The notes under the pieces are model-generated. The model was not told the origin of the DNA, searched no databases, and saw only the letters and a program-made list of their open reading frames with translations. Made by a program: the position numbers and the translations under genes. Shown piece after piece: positions 1 to 6,923 of a stretch of DNA of 64,000 bases. Numbering within the stretch: the first letter of the stretch is position 1; every line of letters begins with the position of its first letter. Source of the DNA: Kitasatospora sp. SolWspMP-SS2h (GTDB taxonomy: Bacteria; Actinomycetota; Actinomycetes; Streptomycetales; Streptomycetaceae); NCBI RefSeq assembly GCF_003259315.1, contig NZ_QLLT01000004.1, forward strand, positions 1 through 64,000, in the 5' to 3' direction.

Positions 1-2
1 CC

Positions 3-110
3 GCCCCCGGCCGCGGCGCCCGCCCGTCCCCGTGCAGCTTCCACCCGAACCCGACCTTCATCCCGTTCCCTGTTCCACTCGACCGGACCGCCCTGGAGCG
101 GGCCCCGTGA
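3..110 (+). CDS. Possible 3' end of a gene cut by the window start
   Basis: A frame open from the window edge to a TGA at 108-110 ends in a peptide finishing TALERAP. Third codon positions are mostly G/C, as in a real gene here. There is too little sequence to assign a family, and it may be chance in a GC-rich genome. Nothing recognisable lies between it and the stop of the regulator at 253. Confidence 0.25.
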   Translation, partial: APGRGARPSPCSFHPNPTFIPFPVPLDRTALERAP

Positions 111-252
111 CCACATGCTGACGCACCATGATCCCCCGCCCGCGGAACCGTCCGGGTCGGCGGGCGCCGCGTCGACCGGGTCGTCGAGGAGGCGGGCGGG
201 CGAGGGCGACGGCGCTGCCGGGGTCCGTGCCGCCCGCCGGGGCAGCCGGGGG

Positions 253-825
253 CTACCGCAGGTCGGTGACGGCCGAGCGCAGTTCCTCGAACGCCGCCCG
301 CAGGTGGGGGGCGAGTTCCTCGTCGTCCCGTTCGGGGTTCCATCGCTGGTAGCCCGTGGTGAAGGCGAGCACGCCGATCTCGGCCGCTATCCGCGCCGCC
401 GGCCGGGGCACCCGCCGCCGCCCGAGTGCTTCGGCCATCGCGGCGGCGAGGCCGGCGTGCTTCTGCTCCAGGCCCTCCTGGAGCTCCCGGTTCGCCTCGA
501 CCGCCGCCCGCATCAGCGGGCTGATCTCGCGGTTGAAGGGCGTCATCGCGGCGGCGGCGCGTTCCAGCCCGGCCCACACGGCCTCCAGCGGGGTGGCCGA
601 GGGCGGGGCGGCCCCGATGCCGTCGGCCAGCAGGCGGCCGAGCGTCTCCCGGCCCGCGGTGAGGACGTCCCGCTTGTCGCCGAAGTAGCGGTGGAAGGTG
701 CTGCGGGTCAGGCCCGCCCGCTCGGCGATCTGGGAGACGGTGGTGGCGTCGTAGCCCTGCTCCGCGAACAGCCGCAGTGCTTCGGCTACCAGGCGCTGCC
801 GGGCGTCGGGCTTCCATCGTGGCAT
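253..825 (-). CDS. TetR/AcrR family transcriptional regulator
   Basis: The 190-residue protein is a probable repressor of the divergent dehydrogenase gene at 909. The N-terminal DNA-binding domain (about residues 8-55) shows the usual TetR pattern: AEQGYDATTVSQIAERAGL, then STFHRYFGDK. The C-terminal half is the variable ligand-binding and dimer domain. I chose the ATG at 825 (MPRWKPDARQ) over a start at 870 because 870 would run across the operators. A TACGAT -10-like hexamer (832-837) lies 6 nt upstream of this ATG and no Shine-Dalgarno is visible, so the mRNA may be leaderless. The ligand cannot be inferred. Confidence 0.85.
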   Translation of the reverse strand: MPRWKPDARQRLVAEALRLFAEQGYDATTVSQIAERAGLTRSTFHRYFGDKRDVLTAGRETLGRLLADGIGAAPPSATPLEAVWAGLERAAAAMTPFNREISPLMRAAVEANRELQEGLEQKHAGLAAAMAEALGRRRVPRPAARIAAEIGVLAFTTGYQRWNPERDDEELAPHLRAAFEELRSAVTDLR

Positions 826-840
826 GCCGCCATCGTACGT

Positions 841-891
841 GATGCGACAGGTGACGCATCGCGTGTACATTGATGAGACACCTGTTGCATC
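841..891. promoter_or_regulatory. Two copies of a 20-bp operator between divergent TetR and SDR genes
   Basis: Site 1 (841-860) is GATGCG-N8-CGCATC. Site 2 (872-891) is the same motif in the opposite orientation with GATGAG and TGCATC ends and an ACACCTGT core. Centres are 31 bp apart, about three helical turns. A -10-like TACATT (866-871) lies between them. The arrangement fits TetR autoregulation plus control of the dehydrogenase. Confidence 0.65.
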
Positions 892-908
892 GCTCTGGGG
901 AGACTCCC

Positions 909-1787
909 ATGCACGTGTTCATCACCGGCGGGACGGGCCTGATCGGATCCGCCGTCCTCGCCGAACTCCGCTCCGCGGGCCACCGCGTCACCGCGCTCGC
1001 GCGCTCCGACGCCTCGGCCGCGAAGGCCCGGGCGGCCGGGGCCGACACCCTGCGCGGCAGCCTCACCGACCTGGACGTCCTGCGCGAGGGCGCCCGGCAG
1101 GCCGACGGCGTGATCAGCCTCGCCTTCGGCAACGACTTCAGCGCGCCGGACGCGTTCGTCCGGGCGATGGCCGAGGAGGCCGCCGCCGTCGACGCGCTGG
1201 GAGAGGCCCTGGTGGGCACGGACCGCCCGCTGGTCGTGGTCTCGGGCACCCCCGCCGTGCCGGGCCGGCCCGCCACCGAACAGGACGCCCTGCCCGAGGG
1301 CCCGGTCGCCGAGCGCAGCCGCACCGTGGCCCGCGCGCTCGCGCTCGCGTCCCGGGGCGTGCGCAGCTCCGCGGTGCGCATGCCGCGCACCGTGCACGAC
1401 AACGGCGCCGGCGGCTTCGCCGGACTGCTCACCGAGGCCGCCCGGCGCACCGGCGTCGCGGGCTACCCGGGCGACGGCGAGCAGCGCTGGCCCGCCGTCC
1501 ACGCGCGCGACGCCGCCGTGCTGTTCCGCCTCGCCCTGGAGCAGTCCCCGGCCGGGGGCGTCTACCACGCGGTCGCCGACGAGGGCGACAAGGTCCGCGA
1601 CATCGCCGCGGTCATCGGCCGCCGCCTCGACCTCCCGGTCCGGCCCGTCCCGCAGGAGGACTTCGGCCTCCTCGGCCCGATCTTCGCCACCGACCAGCCC
1701 GCCACCAGCACCCGCACCCGCGCCGCCCTCGGCTGGACGCCCACCCACCCGAGCCTGCTGGAAGACCTGGAGCACATCGCCCCCTGA
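909..1787 (+). CDS. NAD(P)-dependent epimerase/dehydratase-like extended SDR protein
   Basis: This is a 292-residue Rossmann protein. The N-terminal ITGGTGLIG (about residues 4-12) is the NAD(P)-binding glycine motif of extended or atypical SDRs. Later segments match NAD-dependent epimerase-like proteins: VVVSGTPAVPG, a substrate-loop YPGDGEQRWPAVHARDAA and a C-terminal ALGWTPTHPSLLEDL. A clear YxxxK catalytic pair is not evident, which is common in this atypical group. ATG 909 has GGGGAG about 8 nt upstream and lies just after the twin operators, so it is probably induced when the TetR protein releases DNA. The substrate is unknown. Confidence 0.85.
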   Translation: MHVFITGGTGLIGSAVLAELRSAGHRVTALARSDASAAKARAAGADTLRGSLTDLDVLREGARQADGVISLAFGNDFSAPDAFVRAMAEEAAAVDALGEALVGTDRPLVVVSGTPAVPGRPATEQDALPEGPVAERSRTVARALALASRGVRSSAVRMPRTVHDNGAGGFAGLLTEAARRTGVAGYPGDGEQRWPAVHARDAAVLFRLALEQSPAGGVYHAVADEGDKVRDIAAVIGRRLDLPVRPVPQEDFGLLGPIFATDQPATSTRTRAALGWTPTHPSLLEDLEHIAP

Positions 1788-1931
1788 CCCCGGCCCCGCC
1801 CCGCCCGCCTGCCGTCGCCCGTCCCGCGTGCTGCTCCGCCCGGACGGTTGGACCGTACTGCGGTAGGCGCCCTCGCGGGCGGCCGGTGCGCCGGCGCCCT
1901 GCGGGGGCTTCTGGGTCGACCCTGTTCTCTC

Positions 1932-1960
1932 GTGACCGGGTGGGAGATCCGTCGTAGCCT
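1932..1960 (+). promoter_or_regulatory. Predicted promoter of the small gene at 2030
   Basis: GTGACC (1932-1937), a 17-bp spacer and TAGCCT (1955-1960) fit a vegetative Streptomyces promoter. Transcription would start near 1967, giving a leader of about 60 nt. This is prediction only. Confidence 0.45.
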
Positions 1961-2029
1961 GCTGCCCGCAGACCGTGCGGGAAGGGAAGTGGGCTACGGA
2001 CGTGGGACTCGCTTTCAGCGGACGGCCTC

Positions 2030-2218
2030 GTGAGTAGGCGTCGCTACGTGGCCAGAGGTGTTCCTGGCGGATACCGCGTCTGGGACAACCGGGGGCGCCG
2101 GTGGTGGGGTGATCTCTACGAGCTCTGCCCCGACGATCTCACTGCCGAACTGAACGGTGGGGCCGATCCGGAGAGGCTCACCGTTCTTCTCAAGCGGTAC
2201 AGGGCCCAGAAGCGGTAG
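2030..2218 (+). CDS. Small conserved-looking protein of unknown function
   Basis: The 62-residue basic protein starts with GTG. Its composition is not random: a run of aromatic and polar residues (GYRVWDNRGRRWWGDLYE) is followed by a helical LTAELNGG and ERLTVLLKRY. From memory, short proteins with a WDN..WWG..YE core recur in streptomycete genomes, but I cannot search. There is no signal peptide or membrane segment. A promoter is predicted at 1932-1960. The Shine-Dalgarno is weak. A 9-bp tandem repeat begins 15 nt after its stop. Confidence 0.55.
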   Translation: MSRRRYVARGVPGGYRVWDNRGRRWWGDLYELCPDDLTAELNGGADPERLTVLLKRYRAQKR

Positions 2219-2232
2219 TACGGATGTCGTGC

Positions 2233-2277
2233 CAAGAGGGCGAAGAGGGCGAAGAGGGCCAAGAGGGCGAGGAGGCC
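2233..2277 (+). repeat. 9-bp tandem repeat, five units
   Basis: Units of (C/G)AAGAGGGC run from 2233, the last one degenerate (GAGGAGGCC). The array lies just downstream of the stop codon of the small gene at 2030. Confidence 0.85.
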
Positions 2278-2324
2278 CCGGGCCGGGGCGCCGAGCAGGC
2301 CGTCCGCGCGCGAGTCGGCGCGTC

Positions 2325-2554
2325 GTGACGCCGACCATCGCCCAGCGGATCGACGGCGAAGTGCGGGCGGGTGGTCCGGAGGCCGCCGAGGCCGAGGCGG
2401 CACCGAGTTCATCGCGCGGTTCGACGAGGCGTACCGTCGGCTCACCGTGGACGACGGCGGCGCCGCCTCGGACGCGGCGCTGGGGCTGCGGCGGCGGTCC
2501 GTCCTCGCGGAGCGCAAGGGGCGGTGGCGCCGCAGGCCGGTCGAGATCCCCTAG
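2325..2554 (+). pseudogene. Possible frameshifted remnant of a small hypothetical gene
   Basis: A GTG at 2325 opens a peptide TPTIAQRIDGEVRAGGPEAA. After about position 2400 the coding-like signal continues in another frame, as EFIARFDEAYRRLTVDDGG and on to VEIP and TAG at 2552. Both parts have strong G/C third-position bias. A single-base insertion near 2396-2404 would fuse them into one protein of about 76 residues. It could be a real pseudogene, a sequencing error or coincidence. Confidence 0.35.
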
Positions 2555-2714
2555 GGGAGCGACCCGGGCGGGCACGACTGAGCGGGCGCGATGACCCGCG
2601 TGCGACGGCCCCCGCCGACTCCGTTGCGACGAGGGCGACTTGGGCGGTGGTGGTCCGGTTGCCCGGCTGCCGCCCTACGGCCCGCCCCGGACGCCGGGGC
2701 GGCACCGGGTCGGG

Positions 2715-3053
2715 TCAGGGGCGGCGGAGCTTGCGGAAGATCAGCCAGATCACCAGGGCGATCACCGCGATCACGATGACGGCCACCAGCAGGAAGCCGA
2801 TCAGGCCGCCCTTGGACTTCTTCTTTTTCTTCGCCTTGCTCTTGGCCAACTGGGTGGCGTGCTGGGCCCGTTGGCCGGTCGGGGCCTGGGTCTGGGTCTG
2901 GGTGCCGGTCGCCGGTGCGGCGGCGGGTGCCTGCTGGGCGGCGGCCGTGACCGCGGTGGTGCGCGGTGCGGCGGACGCCGTGCCGGTGGCCAGGGTGGCG
3001 CCGCCGCCCGCCAGCGCCAGGGCGAGCAGCACTCCTGCCAGACGTGTTCTCAT
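2715..3053 (-). CDS. Secreted or membrane-tail protein with C-terminal TM segment
   Basis: The 112-residue protein has an N-terminal signal-like helix (MRTRLAGVLLALALAGGG, cleavage near TASAAP). An Ala/Thr/Gln-rich linker follows, then a Lys-rich patch (KSKAKKKKKSKGG, about residues 75-87) and a single hydrophobic helix (LIGFLLVAVIVIAVIALVIW) ending in RKLRRP. The layout suggests an exported domain tethered to the membrane with a basic cytosolic tail. I placed the start at ATG 3053 because the signal sequence begins there and GAGG precedes it. No enzymatic motif is visible. Confidence 0.65.
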   Translation of the reverse strand: MRTRLAGVLLALALAGGGATLATGTASAAPRTTAVTAAAQQAPAAAPATGTQTQTQAPTGQRAQHATQLAKSKAKKKKKSKGGLIGFLLVAVIVIAVIALVIWLIFRKLRRP

Positions 3054-3557
3054 CTGCCAACCTCGTTCCCGTCCGGCCCCCGTGGCCTGCGACCGGTTCA
3101 CTGTGGCAGGTGTCGGGCGCGCCGCGACAGGGGAGGGGCGCGGCCTGTTCCCGGACTGTGACGGTGTCACCGCCCGGTCCGGCGACGGTCACGGCCGGGT
3201 TCCCGGGGGTGGGGGGCGGCAGGGGGGGCGAGAGGGGGGGGGAGGGGCGGGAGGGGGGGAGGGGACGGCCGGAGGCGGAAGCGGAGGCAAACCCTCCCCA
3301 GGCGAAGGGGCGGCGACTGGCCAAGCGTCAGGCCCGTTGGGTAAAGCTGCGGTTCGGATCGTCCCGGGCCGCTTGTTGGGCATGAGCATGCCCGCCTACT
3401 GTCGAACGCCAGTCCGGTGTTGCACGGACTCCCCGGCTCGACGGCGGCCCCGAATCCCGCCGTCAGGCCCGGCCCGGCCACGCGGGCGGACACCATCCGC
3501 CGGTGCGGCCCGGCCTGCACCGCTTCCGGTCTACCCCAGCCAAGGAGGCACCTCCGC
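3054..3557. other. Intergenic region with G-rich tract and predicted protease promoter
   Basis: About 500 bp separate the divergent genes. The stretch 3205-3266 has many G-runs of 3-11 on the + strand and is a candidate G-quadruplex. Further along, TTGTTG (3373-3378) and TACTGT (3397-3402) with an 18-bp spacer form a promoter reading toward the protease. The spacer holds the palindrome GGGCATG-AG-CATGCCC (3378-3393). Confidence 0.5.
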
Positions 3558-4802
3558 ATGCGCACTTCCGCCGCAGCCCGCCGTACGGCCCTCGCCGTCG
3601 CGGGCACCGCCGCCCTCCTCCTCTCCGCCTTCACGGCCGCCGCCCCGGCGGGCGCGGCGGCCGACCCCCAGGTGTACGGCAAGGACGGCACGTCCTGGGT
3701 CAAGGCGTGCGACACCCTCGCCCACGGCGACACCGTGGCCTGTCACGCGCTGCGCGTGACCAGCACGGTGGAGGGCGTCCGGCAGCTCGGCGTCACCCCG
3801 AACGCCACCCCGTCCGGGCTCGGGCCGAGCGACCTGCTGAGCGCCTACAAGCTGCCCGCCAACGGCGGCGCCGGGACGACCATCGCGATCGTGGACGCGT
3901 ACAACGACCCGAACGCCGAGTCGGACATGGCCGTCTACCGCTCCCAGTACGGACTGCCTGCCTGCACCAAGGCCAGCGGGTGCTTCAAGCAGGTCAACCA
4001 GACCGGCGGCAGCAGCCTGCCGGCGAACAACTCCGGCTGGGCGGGCGAGATATCGCTCGACCTCGACATGGTCTCCGCGATCGCCCCCAACGCCCACATC
4101 GTCCTGGTCGAGGCGAGCAGCGCGACCATGGCCAACCTCGGCACCTCGGTGAACACCGCGGTGAGCCTGGGCGCCAAGTTCGTCTCCAACAGCTACGGCG
4201 GCTCGGAGTCCTCCGCCGACACCTCGTACGACTCCTCGTACTTCAACCACCCGGGCGTCGCCATCACCGTCTCCTCCGGGGACTCCGCCTACGGCGCCCA
4301 GTACCCGGCCGCCTCCAAGTACGTGACCGCGGTCGGCGGCACCGCCCTCAAGCGGGACTCCAGCGCCCGCGGCTGGTCGGAGAGCGTCTGGCTGACCAAC
4401 TCCACCGAGGGCACCGGCTCCGGCTGCTCCAAGTACGACGCGAAGCCGACCTGGCAGAAGGACACCGGCTGCACCAAGCGCACCATCGCCGACGTCTCGG
4501 CCGTCGCCGACCCCGCCACCGGCGTCGCCGTCTACCAGACCTACGGCGGCAGCGGCTGGGCCGTCTACGGCGGCACCAGCGCCGCGGCCCCGATCATCGC
4601 CGGCGTCTACGCCCTGGGCGGCAACCCCTCCAGCGGCTCCAGCCCGGCGTCCTTCCCCTACGCCCACACCTCCGCGCTCTTCGACGTGACCTCCGGCTCG
4701 AACGGCTCCTGCTCGCCCGCCTACCTCTGCAAGGCCGGCGCCGGGTACGACGGCCCGACCGGCCTCGGCACCCCCAACGGCACCACGGCCTTCAAGGGCT
4801 GA
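3558..4802 (+). CDS. Secreted S53 (sedolisin)-like serine-carboxyl protease
   Basis: The 414-residue precursor has a Sec signal peptide (residues 1 to about 36). Sedolisin-type catalytic residues are visible: E164 and D168 in GEISLDLD, and S341 in YGGTSAAAP, with a subtilisin-like IVDAYNDPNAE segment. Classical S53 enzymes carry a large N-terminal prodomain. Here only about 60 residues lie between the signal and the catalytic core, so this is a short-prodomain form. The AAGGAGG Shine-Dalgarno at 3542-3548 sets the start. It is probably an acidic-range extracellular endopeptidase. A strong hairpin follows at 4831-4867. Confidence 0.85.
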   Translation: MRTSAAARRTALAVAGTAALLLSAFTAAAPAGAAADPQVYGKDGTSWVKACDTLAHGDTVACHALRVTSTVEGVRQLGVTPNATPSGLGPSDLLSAYKLPANGGAGTTIAIVDAYNDPNAESDMAVYRSQYGLPACTKASGCFKQVNQTGGSSLPANNSGWAGEISLDLDMVSAIAPNAHIVLVEASSATMANLGTSVNTAVSLGAKFVSNSYGGSESSADTSYDSSYFNHPGVAITVSSGDSAYGAQYPAASKYVTAVGGTALKRDSSARGWSESVWLTNSTEGTGSGCSKYDAKPTWQKDTGCTKRTIADVSAVADPATGVAVYQTYGGSGWAVYGGTSAAAPIIAGVYALGGNPSSGSSPASFPYAHTSALFDVTSGSNGSCSPAYLCKAGAGYDGPTGLGTPNGTTAFKG

Positions 4803-4830
4803 CGCCGCACCGGCACGAACGGCTCCGACC

Positions 4831-4867
4831 GGAGGCCGCCACCTCGCGAGCCGGGGTGGCGGCCTCC
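4831..4867. terminator. Bidirectional hairpin between convergent genes
   Basis: A perfect 13-bp inverted repeat (GGAGGCCGCCACC / GGTGGCGGCCTCC) with an 11-nt loop lies between the stops of the S53-like protease and the QorB-like gene. There is no U-tract, as is usual for high-GC terminators. Confidence 0.75.
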
Positions 4868-4878
4868 GCCGTGTCGGG

Positions 4879-5802
4879 TCAGGCGTCGTCGGCGAGCAGG
4901 TCGCGGACGGTGCGGGGCTCGCGGGCGAGGAGGGCGGACAGCAGCGGGTCGGTGCCCGCGAAGCGGCCCTGGGCGGCGGCCTGGTAGATGCCGAGGGTGA
5001 AGCGGGCCATGAACTCCGGCGTGCCCGAGGCCACTTGGGTGGCCACCCACTCCTCGGGATCGACGGCGACGCAGCGGACCGGACGGCCGGACAGCTCGGC
5101 GGCGAGGTCGGCCACCTGGTGGAAGGTGGGCGCCGCGGCGGCGGTGAGGGTGACCGGGCCGTCGTACCCGCGAGCGGCCGGGCCGCCGTGCCCGGCGGTG
5201 GTCGGATCGCCGTGCCCGGCGGCGGCCGGACCGCCGTACCCGGCGAGGGCGGCGAGGATGACCGCAGCGGCCTCGGCGGCGTCCTCGCGGGCGGTCCAGG
5301 AGACCGGGCCGTCGGCGGGGACGGTGAGGGTGCCGGTCTCGCGCCAGGGCCCGGCCAGGTGGGTGAGGCTGTGGGCGTAGAAGCCGTTGCGCAGGGCGGT
5401 CCAGGCGAGGCCGGAGTCGGCGAGCAGCCCCTCGGTCGCGGCGTGGTCGCGGGCGGGCTTGAAGGCGCTGTCGGGGTGGGCGCCCTGGTGGCTGGTGTAG
5501 AGGACGCGGCCGACGCCGGCCGCGACGGCGGCGTCGATCGCGGTGCGGTGCAGGGCGACGGCGTCCGCGCCCGGGTCGTTGGCGGAGACCAGCAGCAGGT
5601 GGTCGGCGCCCTCGAAGGCGCGGGGCAGCGAGGCCGGGTCGGCGTAGTCGCCGTGGCGCACCCGCACGCCGAGGTCGGCGAACCGCCGGGCCCGGGCGGG
5701 TTCGCGCACGGCGACGGCGATCTCCGCGGCCGGGACGCGGGCCAGCAGGTGGTCGACGGTGGCGCCGTTGAGCGCGCCGGTGGCTCCGGTGATGACGATC
5801 AT
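4879..5802 (-). CDS. NmrA/QorB-like NAD(P)H-binding protein (probable quinone oxidoreductase 2 type)
   Basis: This 307-residue Rossmann protein has the motif ITGATGALNG near its N-terminus. It shows the NmrA/YtfG layout: VAVREPARARRF, HGDYADPASL, LLLVSANDPGADAV, VLYTSHQGAHPDSAF. The probable reaction is NADPH-dependent quinone or aldehyde reduction, or redox sensing. ATG 5802 is preferred over GTG 5814 because GTGGAG lies about 7 nt upstream. The C-terminal half contains four in-frame 24-bp repeats (5156-5251) that make a Gly/Pro/Ala-rich insertion in a surface loop. It diverges from a TetR gene, with an inverted repeat between them. Confidence 0.8.
   Translation of the reverse strand: MIVITGATGALNGATVDHLLARVPAAEIAVAVREPARARRFADLGVRVRHGDYADPASLPRAFEGADHLLLVSANDPGADAVALHRTAIDAAVAAGVGRVLYTSHQGAHPDSAFKPARDHAATEGLLADSGLAWTALRNGFYAHSLTHLAGPWRETGTLTVPADGPVSWTAREDAAEAAAVILAALAGYGGPAAAGHGDPTTAGHGGPAARGYDGPVTLTAAAAPTFHQVADLAAELSGRPVRCVAVDPEEWVATQVASGTPEFMARFTLGIYQAAAQGRFAGTDPLLSALLAREPRTVRDLLADDA
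5156..5251. repeat. Four 24-bp direct repeats inside the QorB-like gene
   Basis: Units begin at 5156, 5180, 5204 and 5228 and share a GCCGTRCCCGGCG core. Each encodes an 8-residue AGHGGPAA-like block, so copy number can change without breaking the frame. Confidence 0.85.
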
Positions 5803-5815
5803 GGTCCACTCCACG

Positions 5816-5866
5816 TGTTATCGATGTTTCACTTTCGACGTTAGCACTGGAAATTCATCGATAACA
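5816..5866. promoter_or_regulatory. Operator between the QorB-like gene and TetR
   Basis: Perfect 11-bp arms TGTTATCGATG (5816-5826) and CATCGATAACA (5856-5866) are separated by 29 bp in an AT-rich gap. They are probably half-sites or twin sites for the adjacent TetR regulator. Confidence 0.65.
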
Positions 5867-5888
5867 AACGTGAGATACCATTGGAAAC

Positions 5889-6605
5889 GTGAACGATGCC
5901 GGTCCCCGCCCCCCGCAGACCTCGCGCGACGCCGTCCGCGCCCGGCTGGTCGAGGTCGCCGCCCGACTGCTCGCCGCCGACGGCCCCGACGCGGTCACCA
6001 CCCGCTCGGTGGCGCTCGCCGCGGGCGTCCAGGCCCCCACCATCTACCGCCTCTTCGGCGACAAGGACGGCCTGCTGGACGCCGTCGCCGAGCACGGCTT
6101 CGCCACCTACATGGCGCGCAAACCGCCGGTCGACGCGGACGAGGACCCGGTGCGCGGACTGCGCGCCGGCTGGGACCTGCACATCGGCTTCGGCCTGGTC
6201 AACCCGGCCCTGTTCCGGCTGATGCACACCACGGCGCCGAGCCCGGACGGGCGGTCCGCCGCCGAGGCCGGGCTGCGGATCCTGCGGCAGCGGGTGGGCC
6301 GGGTCGCCCGGGCCGGGCGGCTGCGCGTCCCCGAACGGCGCGCCGTCGACCTGATCCGGGCGGCCGGCACCGGGGTCGTCCTCACCCTGATCGACCAGCC
6401 CGAGGAGAGCCGCGACACCACCCTGGCCGACCTGGCCTGGGAGGCGGTCCGCAGCACGGTCCTGGTCGACCCCCAGGAACTCGCCCTCTCCGTCCCGGCC
6501 ACGGCCGCCGTCACCCTGCGCGCCGCGCTGCCCGGCCTGGAGGTGTTCACCCCGCACGAGAGCGCGCTGTTCGGCGACTGGCTGGAGCGCGTCGCCGAAG
6601 CCTGA
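5889..6605 (+). CDS. TetR/AcrR family transcriptional regulator
   Basis: The 238-residue protein has a TetR HTH at residues 15-62: LAADGPDAVTTRSVALAAGV followed by PTIYRLFGDKDGLLDAV. A long all-alpha C-terminal domain has the TetR_C-like pattern with LFRLMHTTAPSPDG. It is divergent from, and probably represses, the QorB-like gene. The GTG start at 5889 has no real Shine-Dalgarno. TACCAT at 5876-5881 lies 7 nt upstream, so the transcript is probably leaderless. Confidence 0.85.
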   Translation: MNDAGPRPPQTSRDAVRARLVEVAARLLAADGPDAVTTRSVALAAGVQAPTIYRLFGDKDGLLDAVAEHGFATYMARKPPVDADEDPVRGLRAGWDLHIGFGLVNPALFRLMHTTAPSPDGRSAAEAGLRILRQRVGRVARAGRLRVPERRAVDLIRAAGTGVVLTLIDQPEESRDTTLADLAWEAVRSTVLVDPQELALSVPATAAVTLRAALPGLEVFTPHESALFGDWLERVAEA

Positions 6606-6680
6606 GGGCGCGACGCCGGAGTCCGGGGGCGCGGCACCGGAGTCCGGGGGGCGGCGCCCGAGCCCGCCGGCGCGCCGACG
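6606..6680. repeat. Degenerate GCCGGAGTCCGGGGG-type repeats after the TetR stop
   Basis: Two near-identical copies of a CCGGAGTCCGGGGG block occur about 22 bp apart just after the stop codon at 6605. The rest of the gap to 6809 shows no gene. Confidence 0.5.
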
Positions 6681-6809
6681 CCCCGCTTCGACCGGCGTTC
6701 CCTGCCCGGCCGCCCCTCGTGCACCACCCCTCGTGCACCGCTCCGTACCCCCGCCCCCCGCGCGTCGGCGCGCCCGCTGCGGGGGTCGTCCGACGCCCCG
6801 GTCCGCGCC

Positions 6810-6838
6810 TTGACGGTCATGGGTGCCCGCTCTAGATT
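6810..6838 (+). promoter_or_regulatory. Strong predicted promoter of the NPP1 gene
   Basis: TTGACG (6810-6815), a 17-bp spacer and TAGATT (6833-6838) are close to the vegetative consensus. The start codon is about 80 nt downstream. Confidence 0.65.
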
Positions 6839-6923
6839 CGCCGTGCCCGCACCGGAGTTGACGGCCCGTCGGCCGCCCGGAGCGGTGGACCGCACCGCAC
6901 GTGACGGCTGACGAGGAGCCACC

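Noticed and set aside
870..908. Upstream ATG for the SDR-type gene
   Set aside because: It would lie within the promoter and operator. ATG 909 has the proper ribosome site and the glycine motif follows directly.
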